A stretch of DNA of 64,000 nt from an uncultured bacterium (GTDB lineage Bacteria; Cyanobacteriota; Vampirovibrionia; Gastranaerophilales; Gastranaerophilaceae): NCBI GenBank assembly GCA_949284415.1, contig CASDVM010000003.1, positions 1 through 64,000 on the forward strand, read 5' to 3'. Positions 24,514 to 33,676 of this stretch are shown in pieces. Made by a program: the position numbers and the translations under genes. The notes under the pieces are model-generated. The model was not told where the DNA came from. It ran no database searches and saw only the letters and a program-made list of their open reading frames with translations. The stretch's first letter is position 1. The number at the start of each line of letters is the position of its first letter.

Positions 24514-25299
24514 ATGAAAAAGGTATCAGTTATAATTCCATGCTTTAATCATTCTGAATATTTACTAGATGCAGTTAAATCAGTTGTAAATTCCACCTAC
24601 AAAAATTTGGAAATAATTGTCGTTAATGATGGATCAACTGAAAAAACTCCACAGGAGATTCAGAGCATGCTCATGCCTTTTGATAATGTAATATTGATAA
24701 ATCAAGAAAATTCAGGAGTGTGTGCCGCTAGAAACAACGGAATAATAAAGGCTAGTGGAGAATATATTTTACCTTTGGATGCAGATGACAGAATAGCAGA
24801 TACATATATTGAAAAAGCAGTTTCAATATTAGAGCAAAATCCAGATATTGGTATTGTTTATTGCGAAGCGGAATTTTTCGGAACAGGACAAAATAAAAAA
24901 TGGAACTTAAAACCAGCAACTCTTTCAAATATGCTTATACAAAATAGAATATTTCCATCAGGTGTTTATCGGAAATCGAAATTCCTTGAGGTCGGCGGCT
25001 ATAAAAAAGAGATGGAACTTGGTTGTGAAGATTGGGATTTCTGGCTTTCAATTATCGAAACTGGCACAAAAGTTTATCAAATTCCGGAAGTCCTATTTTA
25101 TTACAGAAAGAAGCAAAACGAGCGTACAAAAAAGTCTTTAAGACCAATAAATTACCTTAAAATTAGAATTAATATAGTCAAATTCCACAATAAATTATAC
25201 AAACAATTTGGGCTGAAAATGTATTTTTTATTGGGTCTTATGGTTTGTAAAAATTGTGCCGCACATCTATATAAATTGTTAAGGAGAAAATTAAAGTGA
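24514..25299 (+). CDS. Family 2 glycosyltransferase
   Basis: 261 residues. GT-A fold: VSVIIPCFNHSEYLLDAVKS at the N-terminus, VVNDGST around residue 40, and the metal-binding LPLDADDRI near 93. The acceptor-side GCEDWDFWLSI segment fits inverting GT2 enzymes. It transfers a sugar from a nucleotide sugar to a lipid-linked or polymer acceptor on the cytoplasmic face. First gene of the surface-polymer operon; AGGAAAT precedes the ATG. The next gene starts with a GTG overlapping its TGA. Confidence 0.9.
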   Translation: MKKVSVIIPCFNHSEYLLDAVKSVVNSTYKNLEIIVVNDGSTEKTPQEIQSMLMPFDNVILINQENSGVCAARNNGIIKASGEYILPLDADDRIADTYIEKAVSILEQNPDIGIVYCEAEFFGTGQNKKWNLKPATLSNMLIQNRIFPSGVYRKSKFLEVGGYKKEMELGCEDWDFWLSIIETGTKVYQIPEVLFYYRKKQNERTKKSLRPINYLKIRINIVKFHNKLYKQFGLKMYFLLGLMVCKNCAAHLYKLLRRKLK

Positions 25300-26564
25300 A
25301 ACCATCAACATTTATAAAAAGGAGTATATTTTTTATTCCTAAAAAGTTTAACAATTTATTTATAAGTTCTAATTATAAAAAGGTATTATCTAAAATTAGA
25401 ACTAAAAAGAAAATAAAAGTCATCTTTTTGTGCATGGAATGCTCCAAATGGGGAGCTCAGTATTTATATAAAATGATGGAAAAACACAAAAATTTTGAAC
25501 CGCTAGTTATTCTTGTCCCACCATATACTGTTCATAAAGGAGAGGATTTAACAAAACTTTCACTTGAAGATAATTTAAAATTTTATAAAGCAAACAATAT
25601 TAAAGTTGAATTGGGCTATGACCTTATAAAACATAAATATATAGACTTAAAACAATTTAAGTCCGATATTGTATTTTACGAACAGCCTTATGATTTACCA
25701 CCAAAATATAGTTTGTACAAAGTTTCCAAGAACTCTTTATGTATGTATTTCCCTTATGGGTATGAAAATTTAGATTTTAAAAATAATTACACAGATAATT
25801 TTCATAAACATTTATTTGCTTATTTTGTAGAGTGCAAAGAAAATCTCGAACGGTACGAACATTATAGAAAAGGAAATTCAAAAAATTGTATAATTACCGG
25901 ACATCCAAAATTAGATTACTACATTACAACGCAAGAAAAATGTTTTCATAACAATTTAAAAATTATATATGCACCACATCATTCGTTAGGAAAACATAGT
26001 TTAAGGTTTGGAACATTTCGAGATAATGGACAATTTATATTAAATTTAGCCCAAAAACATAGAGAAATAGATTGGGTATTTAAACCTCATCCTAAATTAA
26101 AGTTTGAACTATTGGATAATAAAATAATGACGCAAGAACAAATTGATGAATATTGGAAAAGTTGGCAGGAACTTGGAACAGTGCATGAATACGGCAATTA
26201 CTTAGAATTATTCCAAACATCCGAGGCATTAATTACTGATTCTATTTCCTTTCTTGTTGAATATTTGCCAACACAAAAACCGATAATTCAATTATTCAAC
26301 AAAATGCATCATCCGTATAATTTAATAGGAGAAAGGATTTCACAAATTTTATATAAAATTACAAATAATGAAGAATTAGATACATTGTTTAATGAAGTTA
26401 TAGTAAACAGAAATGATTATTTAAAAGATGAACGCATAAAACTTATAGATAATCTTTTTGATTTTAGACAAAGTGCATCTGAAAAAATAATTAACTATTT
26501 AGAAAAAGTGACAGGAATACAAAATGGAACAAAAGAAATTACTGATGGTTGCAGGACCTGTTGA
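25296..26564 (+). CDS. CDP-glycerol glycerophosphotransferase-like protein
   Basis: 422 residues, GTG start overlapping the previous stop (GTGA), with aaggagaaa upstream. Key segments are IIYAPHHSLG, DWVFKPHPKL and ALITDSISFLVEYLPTQKPI. These are the nucleotide-binding and catalytic motifs of the teichoic-acid TagB/TagF GT-B family (HPR-like and TDYSS-like; here TDSIS). It probably adds glycerol phosphate, or a related CDP-activated unit, to a membrane-bound acceptor. The next gene starts 41 nt inside its end. Exact substrate uncertain. Confidence 0.82.
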   Translation: MKPSTFIKRSIFFIPKKFNNLFISSNYKKVLSKIRTKKKIKVIFLCMECSKWGAQYLYKMMEKHKNFEPLVILVPPYTVHKGEDLTKLSLEDNLKFYKANNIKVELGYDLIKHKYIDLKQFKSDIVFYEQPYDLPPKYSLYKVSKNSLCMYFPYGYENLDFKNNYTDNFHKHLFAYFVECKENLERYEHYRKGNSKNCIITGHPKLDYYITTQEKCFHNNLKIIYAPHHSLGKHSLRFGTFRDNGQFILNLAQKHREIDWVFKPHPKLKFELLDNKIMTQEQIDEYWKSWQELGTVHEYGNYLELFQTSEALITDSISFLVEYLPTQKPIIQLFNKMHHPYNLIGERISQILYKITNNEELDTLFNEVIVNRNDYLKDERIKLIDNLFDFRQSASEKIINYLEKVTGIQNGTKEITDGCRTC

Positions 26565-27624
26565 AATAGAACAAGAAATTTCAGATATAGGTTCAGCACC
26601 GGAAGAGTATATGAGAACAGAAGAATATTCTAAAAAATGGGCAAGAATTTTTGAGAATTTAAAATATATTTTCCAAACAAAATATCCTGTTGTTTGCTAT
26701 GCCTCTTCCGGTACAGGAGCAATGGAAGCTGCTGTTACAAATTTTTTATCGGTTAAAGATAAAATTATTTATATTAACTCAGGTTCATTTGGCAAACGCT
26801 GGGGAGATATTTGTAAAAAGCATAACATTAACACAATTGAAATATTAGTTGATTTCGGCAAAAGCGTAAAAATTTCAAATGTAGAAAAAGTATTAAAGGA
26901 TAATCCTGATACAAAGGCTGTATTTGCTACATTAAATGAAACTTCCTGTGGCTCCTTGCATGATATAGCCGGACTTGGCAAGATCTTGAAAAAATATCCA
27001 AATATTTTATTTATTGTTGATTGTATTAGCGGTTTATGCTCTGATGAATTTTTAATGGACGAATGGGGAGTAGATATAGCAGTTAGTGCAAGCCAAAAAG
27101 CTCTTGCACTGCCACCCGGATTATCATTTATGGCAGTTAATAATAAAGCTTTAAAATTTGCAGAAAAATCAAACCTCAGAAATTTTTATTTTGATATTTT
27201 TGAATATATTGAAAATCAAAAACGAAATCAAACCCCATTTACACCTGCTACGGGAATTGTAAATCAATTAGATTATAGACTTCAAAAAATAAAAGACGAA
27301 GGATTAGAAAACTTCCAAGCCAGATACAGGAATAATACAAAATATTTACGGCATCAGCTATCAAAATTGGGATTTAATACATTTGCTGAAAATCCCGTAA
27401 ACTGTGTCACCGGAATTTGGACAAACACATACAATGCTGATGAAATAGTAAAAATTATGAGAAGTAAATATAAAATTGAACTTGCACCATCAGGTGGCAT
27501 ATTAAAAGAAAAGTTATTTAGAATAGGAAATTACGGCAATATAAATAAACAGGAAATTGATAAATTGGTACAATCTTTAAAACTAATAATAGAAAGTATG
27601 AGGATTGAAAATGATAGGAAATAA
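26524..27624 (+). CDS. Class V PLP-dependent aminotransferase
   Basis: 366 residues. It starts LLMVAGPVEIEQEI, like PhnW/serine-glyoxylate aminotransferases. ASSGTGAMEAA binds the cofactor phosphate. The lysine in SASQKALALPPG (about 195) is the Schiff-base residue, and GILKEKLFRIGNYG is near the end. It sits between a CDP-glycerol-type transferase and a cytidylyltransferase. It therefore probably makes an amino group on a small phosphorylated precursor, such as an amino-propanediol or aminoethyl unit, before activation with CTP. The identity of the substrate is a guess. No PEP mutase is nearby, which argues against a full phosphonate pathway. Confidence 0.85.
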   Translation: MEQKKLLMVAGPVEIEQEISDIGSAPEEYMRTEEYSKKWARIFENLKYIFQTKYPVVCYASSGTGAMEAAVTNFLSVKDKIIYINSGSFGKRWGDICKKHNINTIEILVDFGKSVKISNVEKVLKDNPDTKAVFATLNETSCGSLHDIAGLGKILKKYPNILFIVDCISGLCSDEFLMDEWGVDIAVSASQKALALPPGLSFMAVNNKALKFAEKSNLRNFYFDIFEYIENQKRNQTPFTPATGIVNQLDYRLQKIKDEGLENFQARYRNNTKYLRHQLSKLGFNTFAENPVNCVTGIWTNTYNADEIVKIMRSKYKIELAPSGGILKEKLFRIGNYGNINKQEIDKLVQSLKLIIESMRIENDRK

Positions 27625-28084
27625 GACGGTAGTTTACACATCCGGAACATTTGATATGCTGCATTTTAATCATTTAAAAATGTTAGAATATGCAAGAGCT
27701 TTGGGAGATATATTAATTGTCGGAGTTAACACAGATGAACTGGTTGCCAGTTATAAATCACAACCTATTATACCTTTTGAAGAAAGAATAGCTTTAATGA
27801 AAGCAATCAAAGGTCCTGATATTGTAATCCCACAAAAATCTCTAGATCATACAGATAAAATAAAAAAACTTCATTTTGATATATTTGTAGTTGGTGATGA
27901 CTGGGCGGGGAAATACGATTATCTTGAGAAATTGGGAATTACTGTAGTTTATTTCCCATATGGTTCAGGCATAAGTTCTTCATCATTGAAAAAACGTATT
28001 TACGAAAATTATAAAAAATTACAACAAAAAGCAGATTCTCATCTGCCTGATGATATTGAGGTGTCAAATGCCATTAACAGATAA
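27611..28084 (+). CDS. Cytidylyltransferase (TagD/glycerol-3-phosphate type)
   Basis: 157 residues from the ATG at 27611 (GAGG just upstream); a TTG 6 nt earlier is an alternative. The HxGH-type nucleotide-binding motif appears as HFNH (18-21) within VVYTSGTFDMLHFNHLKMLE. The second motif is SSSSLKKRI (for ISTTxIxxRI), and RI-x-ALMKAI and VGDDWAGKYD match TagD. It activates a phosphorylated small alcohol to its CDP derivative, probably for the transferases on either side. The middle Gly/His of HxGH is changed to Asn, which is unusual. Confidence 0.85.
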   Translation: MIGNKTVVYTSGTFDMLHFNHLKMLEYARALGDILIVGVNTDELVASYKSQPIIPFEERIALMKAIKGPDIVIPQKSLDHTDKIKKLHFDIFVVGDDWAGKYDYLEKLGITVVYFPYGSGISSSSLKKRIYENYKKLQQKADSHLPDDIEVSNAINR

Positions 28085-28955
28085 AGTATTAAGATTTTTA
28101 GTTAATAGAATCCCAATAAAAACATTAAAATCAGAATTGAGACGTCTTATTTTTATGAAGTACAATTTTTACGGTAATGAGAATAAAGCTATATATTCCG
28201 CTTCAGGAGAGAATATACTATGGTCGATGAAAGGTTTAAGAATTACAGTAAAAGGAAATAATAACCTTATAATATTCGGACAAAATACAAAATTTAAAAA
28301 TACACGCATCAATATTTCAGGGAATCACAATTTTATAATAATAGCTGACGAAACAAAGTTTACAGATTCACAAATAGAAATTGATGGAAATAATAATAAA
28401 ATTAATATTGCAAACAACCTCATATTTGAGTCTACACTTCTATCAATGTGTGGTTATAAAAATTTATTTGTTATAAAACCAACAAAACATAAAATAAGAG
28501 ACGCCAAATTATATATAAGTGGTAGTGGCAGACTTTATATTGATAAAAATTCTCAATTGAAAAATAGAGGTTTATATATTGTTGTAAGTGACAGTTATAA
28601 AAAAAGAAACAAATTAGTAATCGGTAAAAATGTATTTATTGCAAAAGATGCAATAATCAGGACTTCAGATGGTCATACATTAGTTGACCCTGCAACAGGG
28701 CTAGCCACAAATGAACCTCAAGATATCATTATTGGTAACAATGTATGGATTGCGTCGAGATGTATAATCCTAAAAGGTTCATATATTCCAGACAATTCAA
28801 TGGTTGCTGCAGGAAGTCTTGTCAATAAAAAATTTAAGGATACAAATATAATGTTAGCCGGTACACCTGCTAAGATAATAAGAAAAAATATAATATGGGA
28901 TGTTCGCGGTTATGGCAAATATATGAGAGATTTTGAGGAAAATAAAAATGTTTAA
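28068..28955 (+). CDS. Hexapeptide-repeat acyltransferase-like protein
   Basis: 295 residues from the ATG at 28068 (gaggtg upstream). It overlaps the cytidylyltransferase by 17 nt. The middle part is a long left-handed beta-helix-like series with repeated N-N-x-I turns (GNNNLIIFGQNTKF, GNHNFIIIADETKF, GNNNKINIANNL). The C-terminal segment (IIGNNVWIASRCIILKGSYI, then AGSLVNKKF and LAGTPAKIIRKNI) matches LbH O-acetyltransferases. The catalytic His is not obvious at the usual place; DGHTLVDP may supply it. Likely O-acetylation of the polymer, inferred. Confidence 0.8.
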   Translation: MPLTDKVLRFLVNRIPIKTLKSELRRLIFMKYNFYGNENKAIYSASGENILWSMKGLRITVKGNNNLIIFGQNTKFKNTRINISGNHNFIIIADETKFTDSQIEIDGNNNKINIANNLIFESTLLSMCGYKNLFVIKPTKHKIRDAKLYISGSGRLYIDKNSQLKNRGLYIVVSDSYKKRNKLVIGKNVFIAKDAIIRTSDGHTLVDPATGLATNEPQDIIIGNNVWIASRCIILKGSYIPDNSMVAAGSLVNKKFKDTNIMLAGTPAKIIRKNIIWDVRGYGKYMRDFEENKNV

Positions 28956-29856
28956 TCTAAAAAAAATTTTTAATAAAAGATGGGATAGCATTAATACAAC
29001 AATTATATTAACTGTTCTGGGATTTGAGATAAAAATTAAGAAAAAATATTCTATTCCAACTATGCAAAGACAACTAGCAACCCTCAATTATTTCTTAAAT
29101 AGTTACGTTGACATAAGTAAAGTAAAACCTGCCGAAGGAGATTTAAGAAATATTCAAAATTCTTGCCTTGATATTTTAAAAAAAGTTGATGAAATATGTA
29201 AAAATAATAGCTTATGCTATTGGCTTGATGCCGGAACACTTCTTGGGAGTATTAGACATAAAGGTTTTATTCCCTGGGACGACGATATTGACATTTGTAT
29301 GCCACGAAAAGATTATGAAAAAATTATAAAATTGCTGCCTGATAAATTAAAAAATTATCATATAAGATTAAAAGCAGAATTTGATAATAATTTTCAAATA
29401 AGAATAATTGATAACAGTAATAATGCAGCTCTGGATATTTTTCCAATGGATAATTATATTAAATCAAACTTAACAACAGGAGAGAAAAAAGAAATAACAA
29501 AACTGATTAGAAGAGCACGAGAATGTTTCGACAGAAAATTCCCTTCACAAAAAATAAAACTTGAAAAAATTAATCATTTAAAAATTAAACTTTTTGATTA
29601 TCAAAATAAAATAGTACTTAAAGGTAAACACGTGGATGTCCCTGATGCAGCACTATTTTATGGAATAGATTTTCCTTATGAAAGTGCAAATTATTTGATT
29701 TATAACCATGACGAAATTTATCCTTTATTAAATGCAGAATTTGAAGGATACAACTTTCCTATACCTAACAAAAGTGATTACTATCTAAAAAATCTGTATG
29801 GAGAATATATGAAGTTCCCCAAAATAATTCCTAACATAGAAACTTTAAAGAATTAA
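28948..29856 (+). CDS. LicD family phosphotransferase
   Basis: 302 residues from the ATG at 28948, overlapping the previous gene by 8 nt (TTGAGGA just upstream). The LicD core is CYWLDAGTLLGSIRHKGFIP, then WDDDIDICMPRKDYEKI, with the DDDID metal/catalytic motif. It is followed by LDIFPMDNY. LicD proteins move phosphocholine or other phospho-groups from CDP carriers to cell-surface glycans. It suggests the CDP product of the cytidylyltransferase ends up on the polymer made here. The N-terminal VLGFEIKIKKKY is a typical peripheral leader. Confidence 0.9.
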   Translation: MFNLKKIFNKRWDSINTTIILTVLGFEIKIKKKYSIPTMQRQLATLNYFLNSYVDISKVKPAEGDLRNIQNSCLDILKKVDEICKNNSLCYWLDAGTLLGSIRHKGFIPWDDDIDICMPRKDYEKIIKLLPDKLKNYHIRLKAEFDNNFQIRIIDNSNNAALDIFPMDNYIKSNLTTGEKKEITKLIRRARECFDRKFPSQKIKLEKINHLKIKLFDYQNKIVLKGKHVDVPDAALFYGIDFPYESANYLIYNHDEIYPLLNAEFEGYNFPIPNKSDYYLKNLYGEYMKFPKIIPNIETLKN

Positions 29857-29860
29857 TATA

Positions 29861-31591
29861 ATGCGAGAAAAATTTAAACAACTTATCCCATACATAAAAC
29901 CATATCTGCCGCTGACTTTGTTATCAATATTATTAACATTACCGGCCGGTGCTTTGGATGCAGTTATTGTTATGACATTAAAACCGTATATGGATGTCAT
30001 TATGTTGAATAAATCAATACATTCTCCATGGACAATTTCTTTTTTTATTCTAGTTTTTACAAGTATTCAGGGAATTCTTAATTTTTCAGCTACTTATATT
30101 AATTCTTATGTTGCAGGACAAATTACAAATGAAATTAAAATAATCTTATTTGAAAATTTACTTAACAGGGAAACTTCTTTTTTTGACAAAACTACATCCG
30201 GTTTTATACAAAAGGCATTTAATAATGATGTTTCAAAAGCTTTTGGAAGTCTTTTAGGATACTTAAAAAGTTATGCCCTAAGAATTTTTTCGGCAGTTTC
30301 TTTAATCATAGTTCTAATTTATAATTGCTGGCAGCTTGCAATAATTGCAGTATTTATTCTTGTTTTCGCTCTAATTCCTGTTACACAGGTTAAAAATCTT
30401 ATAAAAAATATTGTTAATGATTACGAAAATGAGAATGCAAAAGTTATTGCAGATTACAATGAAACATTTTCTGGAAACAAAATCATTTCCGCATTTAATC
30501 TTAAAAATTTTCAAATAAATAAATTGAAAAAACACCTTAAAAAAGCTTTTCAACTTGATATGAAAATAATTCTTCGTACAGGTTGGACTACACCACTAAT
30601 GCGGCTTGTAGCTGCTATTGGGATAGGTCTTATCATTGGAATAGGAAGTACTTTAATTAACAATAATACAATTACAAGCGGAAATTTCGTTGCATTTGTA
30701 ACCGCACTTATTTTACTTTTTAATCCAATTAAAGGTATAGGAAACGATTCAAAAAATTTGCAAACTTCAATTCTTGCAATAGAAAGAGTTATAAATGAAC
30801 TTGAATATATTCCAAAAATCAAAAATAATGCATCCCCGATTTTTATGAAACATTTCAATTCCGGAATTGAATTTAAAAATGTTTCGTTTGAATATAGAAA
30901 AAATAAGAAAGTTTTACATGAACTGTCATTCCAAATTAATAAAGGAGAAAAAATTGCACTTGTAGGACATTCAGGCGGGGGAAAGAGTACAATAATAAAC
31001 CTTATTCCAAGATTTTATGATGTAACCAGCGGTGAAATTTTAATAGACGGTATTAATATAAAAAATTATGACATAAATTCGTTAAGAAATAATATCTCAA
31101 TAGTTTTACAGGATAATTTTATATTTACAGGAACTATAAGAGAAAACCTTAAAATAATAAAACCGGGTGCAACTGATGAGGATTTATTTTCTGTTCTTCA
31201 AAGTTCTTACCTGTACGATTTTGTAATGTCAACAGAAAAAGGGCTTGATACACAAGTCGGAGAAAGAGGTTTATTACTATCAGGCGGGCAAAAACAAAGA
31301 TTAGGAATTGCAAGAGCATTCTTAAAAAATTCTCCGATTATAATTTTTGATGAAGCAACAAGTGCATTAGATAATGAGTCTGAATTTTATATTAAAAAAG
31401 CCATAGAAAATTTGATGAAAGATAAAACTGTAATAATAATTGCACACAGGTTTTCTACGATAAATAATGTTGATAAAATAATCGTTATAGATGAAGGGAA
31501 AATTATAGAACAAGGTTCTCAAACACAACTTTTGCAGAATAAAAATGGTAAATTTAAAAAATTATATGATTTACAGACAAATATAGGTTAA
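29861..31591 (+). CDS. ABC transporter, half-size exporter with fused ATPase (MsbA-like)
   Basis: 576 residues. Residues 1-310 are a six-helix transmembrane domain (TLLSILLTLPAGALDAVIVM and others). The ATPase has Walker A GHSGGGKST, Q-loop VLQDN, signature LSGGQKQR, Walker B IIIFDEATSALD and the H-loop AHRFS. All are intact. MsbA/LipidA-type exporters move lipids or lipid-linked glycans across the inner membrane. Last gene of the polymer operon, so export of the lipid-linked product is the likely job. Confidence 0.92.
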   Translation: MREKFKQLIPYIKPYLPLTLLSILLTLPAGALDAVIVMTLKPYMDVIMLNKSIHSPWTISFFILVFTSIQGILNFSATYINSYVAGQITNEIKIILFENLLNRETSFFDKTTSGFIQKAFNNDVSKAFGSLLGYLKSYALRIFSAVSLIIVLIYNCWQLAIIAVFILVFALIPVTQVKNLIKNIVNDYENENAKVIADYNETFSGNKIISAFNLKNFQINKLKKHLKKAFQLDMKIILRTGWTTPLMRLVAAIGIGLIIGIGSTLINNNTITSGNFVAFVTALILLFNPIKGIGNDSKNLQTSILAIERVINELEYIPKIKNNASPIFMKHFNSGIEFKNVSFEYRKNKKVLHELSFQINKGEKIALVGHSGGGKSTIINLIPRFYDVTSGEILIDGINIKNYDINSLRNNISIVLQDNFIFTGTIRENLKIIKPGATDEDLFSVLQSSYLYDFVMSTEKGLDTQVGERGLLLSGGQKQRLGIARAFLKNSPIIIFDEATSALDNESEFYIKKAIENLMKDKTVIIIAHRFSTINNVDKIIVIDEGKIIEQGSQTQLLQNKNGKFKKLYDLQTNIG

Positions 31592-31594
31592 GTA

Positions 31595-32101
31595 TCATTC
31601 TCTGAATTGGATCTCCGTATCTAAATAATAATCACTTGTCATATTACCTTTACCAGATGTATGTATAATAAAATCATTAAAGCGAATTTTTTGACGTACA
31701 TCCAAACCTCGTGTAACAATAAAACCGTCATGTGTACGAGTTAAAATTATACTTTCTTTTAGATTACCGTCAATACTCAACTCTGAAGTATCCTCTGGAT
31801 TTTGTTTGTCGGGAATGCGTTTATATTTTATTTTAACATTATGAATGGTAGGAATTGGCATATTCTTCAAGATTTTTACATAATCTCGAAAACTTCTAAG
31901 TTTGGAATTGATTTGTATATAAAATAAACTTATTATTGTATTAAGAGCTAATGCAGTAATAGATGAATATTCTTTACGAGTTGAGCCGGGTTTAAAATAT
32001 TTGCCACAATTTTTACAGTGGCACTGATTTTTATTTTTATAAACAGTATTTTCTACACTCCTACAGTGCGGACATTTTGCTTTGCAAGTTTTCTGTCTCA
32101 T
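31595..32101 (-). CDS. Zinc-ribbon hypothetical protein
   Basis: 168 residues. The N-terminus has CPHCRS and CHCKNCGKYF, a four-Cys zinc ribbon like that at the start of IS1/ISL3-type transposases. The rest (YSSITALALNTIISLFYIQI, then a mixed alpha/beta part with KYKRIPDKQNPEDTSE) has no DDE-type signature, so it is not evidently a transposase. A TAAAAT box 6 nt before the ATG suggests a leaderless transcript. It converges on the polymer operon, stops 3 bp apart. Function unknown. Confidence 0.65.
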   Translation of the reverse strand: MRQKTCKAKCPHCRSVENTVYKNKNQCHCKNCGKYFKPGSTRKEYSSITALALNTIISLFYIQINSKLRSFRDYVKILKNMPIPTIHNVKIKYKRIPDKQNPEDTSELSIDGNLKESIILTRTHDGFIVTRGLDVRQKIRFNDFIIHTSGKGNMTSDYYLDTEIQFRE

Positions 32102-32125
32102 AGCAAAATTTTATCATAAATAAAA

Positions 32126-32150
32126 CCGCTTTTTATATAAAAGCGGCTTT
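32126..32150. terminator. Hairpin between the zinc-ribbon and methyltransferase genes
   Basis: CCGCTTTTT, a short AT loop, AAAAGCGG, then CTTTAG. It lies just upstream of the zinc-ribbon gene's start, so it more likely ends rightward read-through. Confidence 0.45.
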
Positions 32151-32227
32151 AGTTTTTAGAATAATTTTGGTAAAGACAGCACTATGCAAGCCTTTTCACT
32201 TTTTTAAACGCTTCTTTAAATTAATAC

Positions 32228-32265
32228 GGATTGGAAAAGCCAATCTGTCTGGAGATTTTTCCAGG
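32228..32265 (+). promoter_or_regulatory. Two consecutive hairpins in the methyltransferase leader
   Basis: GATTGG (32229-32234) pairs with CCAATC (32240-32245), and CTGGA (32249-32253) pairs with TCCAG (32260-32264). They lie 26-63 nt before the methyltransferase ATG, whose ribosome site is aaaggagattca. They may regulate translation or be a relic of an element end. No riboswitch class was recognised. Confidence 0.35.
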
Positions 32266-32290
32266 CGTAGTAGACTAAAAGGAGATTCAA

Positions 32291-33676
32291 ATGGCAAAAT
32301 TAAATGGAAAGCCAGTAACTTGTGAAGACATTTCAGAATCACTGCGACACTTTAGAAAAATCGTGTTAGAAGGAAAAAATCCGACAAACAACTTGCAACT
32401 GGTTGACATCAACTTAATCGCGTTAAAATTAAAAAGTTTGCGGAAACATTCAAAAAAGCAGCTTCAAAAGTTAAAAAATGCGATTACGAAAGTCGGTTAC
32501 GTAAATCCTATCCTGCTTGATGAAAAACACAATATAATAGCAGGGGAATTGCGGCTTTTGGCGGCAAAAGAGCTCGGGTTCACTCAGATTCCGGCAATAA
32601 TTCTTGAGAATTTGACCCCTGAAGAAGCTGATGCAATCAGAATCTTAGACAACAGAATCGCAGAAGATGGCGAATGGAACCTAGGGAACCTCAAAGAAGA
32701 AATCGAAAAATTAATGAAGTTTGACATAACTTTTGAGGATTTAGGCTTCGATACCGTTGATTACGATGAAATATTTCTCATCAAGGATTCTGATGAAAGC
32801 AAAGTCCACAACTCTGACAAAGAAGACGAAAGTTGGCTTGATGCAAACATTCCGCCCAAAGTCAAATTTGGGGACCTATGGCGGCTTGGGGATCATTTCG
32901 TTTACTGCGGAGATTCTTTACTTGTCAGGTCTTTTGAAAGCCTTATGCAGGGCGAGTTGGCACAAATAGTCATAACTGATCCTCCATACAATTGCAAAGT
33001 TAGCGGCCACGTATGCGGTCTGGGCAAGATTAAACATGATGAGTTTGCAATGGCGTCAGGCGAAATGACAGATGCAGAATTTGCTGAGTTTATCTCAAAA
33101 TTTATGCAGAACCTTATAAAATTCTCGATTGATGGCTCGCTGCATTATCTGTTTATGGACTGGGCTGGGTTGAATACCTTGCTGACACAAGGTAAAAGGC
33201 ATTATACCGAACTCAAAAATATTGCAGTCTGCAACAAATTAATAGGCGGTATGGGGGCTCTGTACAGAAGCCAACACGAAATGATACCGATATTCAAAAA
33301 CGGAAAAGCTAAGCATCAGAACCATATTCAGCTTGGCAAAAACGGGAGATACAGGACTAACGTTTGGGATTATCCCGGAATTCGAGCGACAAATCCATCA
33401 TCTTTGGAGCTTCTAAAGCTGCACCCTACAGTTAAAGCGGTGCCAATACTCCATGACATTTTGCTTGATTCCTCATCTAAAAACGATATAGTTCTTGACT
33501 GTTTCGGCGGTTCCGGCTCTACATTACTTGCCGCAGAACGTTGCAAACGTAGGGCAAGATTGATTGAAATCAGCCCAAAATACGTGGATGTAACCATATA
33601 TCGCTGGGAAAAGGAAACAGGCAAAACTGCTAAATTAATCAAAAATTATACGGAGGCTCAAGATGGAAATAGATAA
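32291..33676 (+). CDS. DNA methyltransferase with N-terminal ParB-like domain
   Basis: 461 residues. Residues about 35-130 are a ParB-nuclease-like domain (LVDINLIALKLKSLRKHSKK, then NIIAGELRLLAAKELG). The methyltransferase (beta-class order) has the catalytic DPPY at 230-233 (ITDPPYNCKVSGH) and the AdoMet-binding FGGSGST at 405-411. DPPY indicates amino-methylation, N6-adenine or N4-cytosine. Such ParB-methylases are common in phages and integrative elements. No restriction enzyme is beside it, so it looks like an orphan methyltransferase. It overlaps the DUF5681 gene by 14 nt. Confidence 0.9.
   Translation: MAKLNGKPVTCEDISESLRHFRKIVLEGKNPTNNLQLVDINLIALKLKSLRKHSKKQLQKLKNAITKVGYVNPILLDEKHNIIAGELRLLAAKELGFTQIPAIILENLTPEEADAIRILDNRIAEDGEWNLGNLKEEIEKLMKFDITFEDLGFDTVDYDEIFLIKDSDESKVHNSDKEDESWLDANIPPKVKFGDLWRLGDHFVYCGDSLLVRSFESLMQGELAQIVITDPPYNCKVSGHVCGLGKIKHDEFAMASGEMTDAEFAEFISKFMQNLIKFSIDGSLHYLFMDWAGLNTLLTQGKRHYTELKNIAVCNKLIGGMGALYRSQHEMIPIFKNGKAKHQNHIQLGKNGRYRTNVWDYPGIRATNPSSLELLKLHPTVKAVPILHDILLDSSSKNDIVLDCFGGSGSTLLAAERCKRRARLIEISPKYVDVTIYRWEKETGKTAKLIKNYTEAQDGNR

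Noticed and set aside
26524-27624. 2-aminoethylphosphonate pathway
   Set aside because: The aminotransferase resembles PhnW, but no PEP mutase or phosphonopyruvate decarboxylase is in the operon.
31595-32101. IS1-like transposase
   Set aside because: The zinc ribbon fits, but no DDE catalytic block, no terminal inverted repeats and no target duplication were found.
32228-32265. Integron attC site
   Set aside because: Two short hairpins are present but without the R'/R'' core (GTTRRRY) or an integron integrase.
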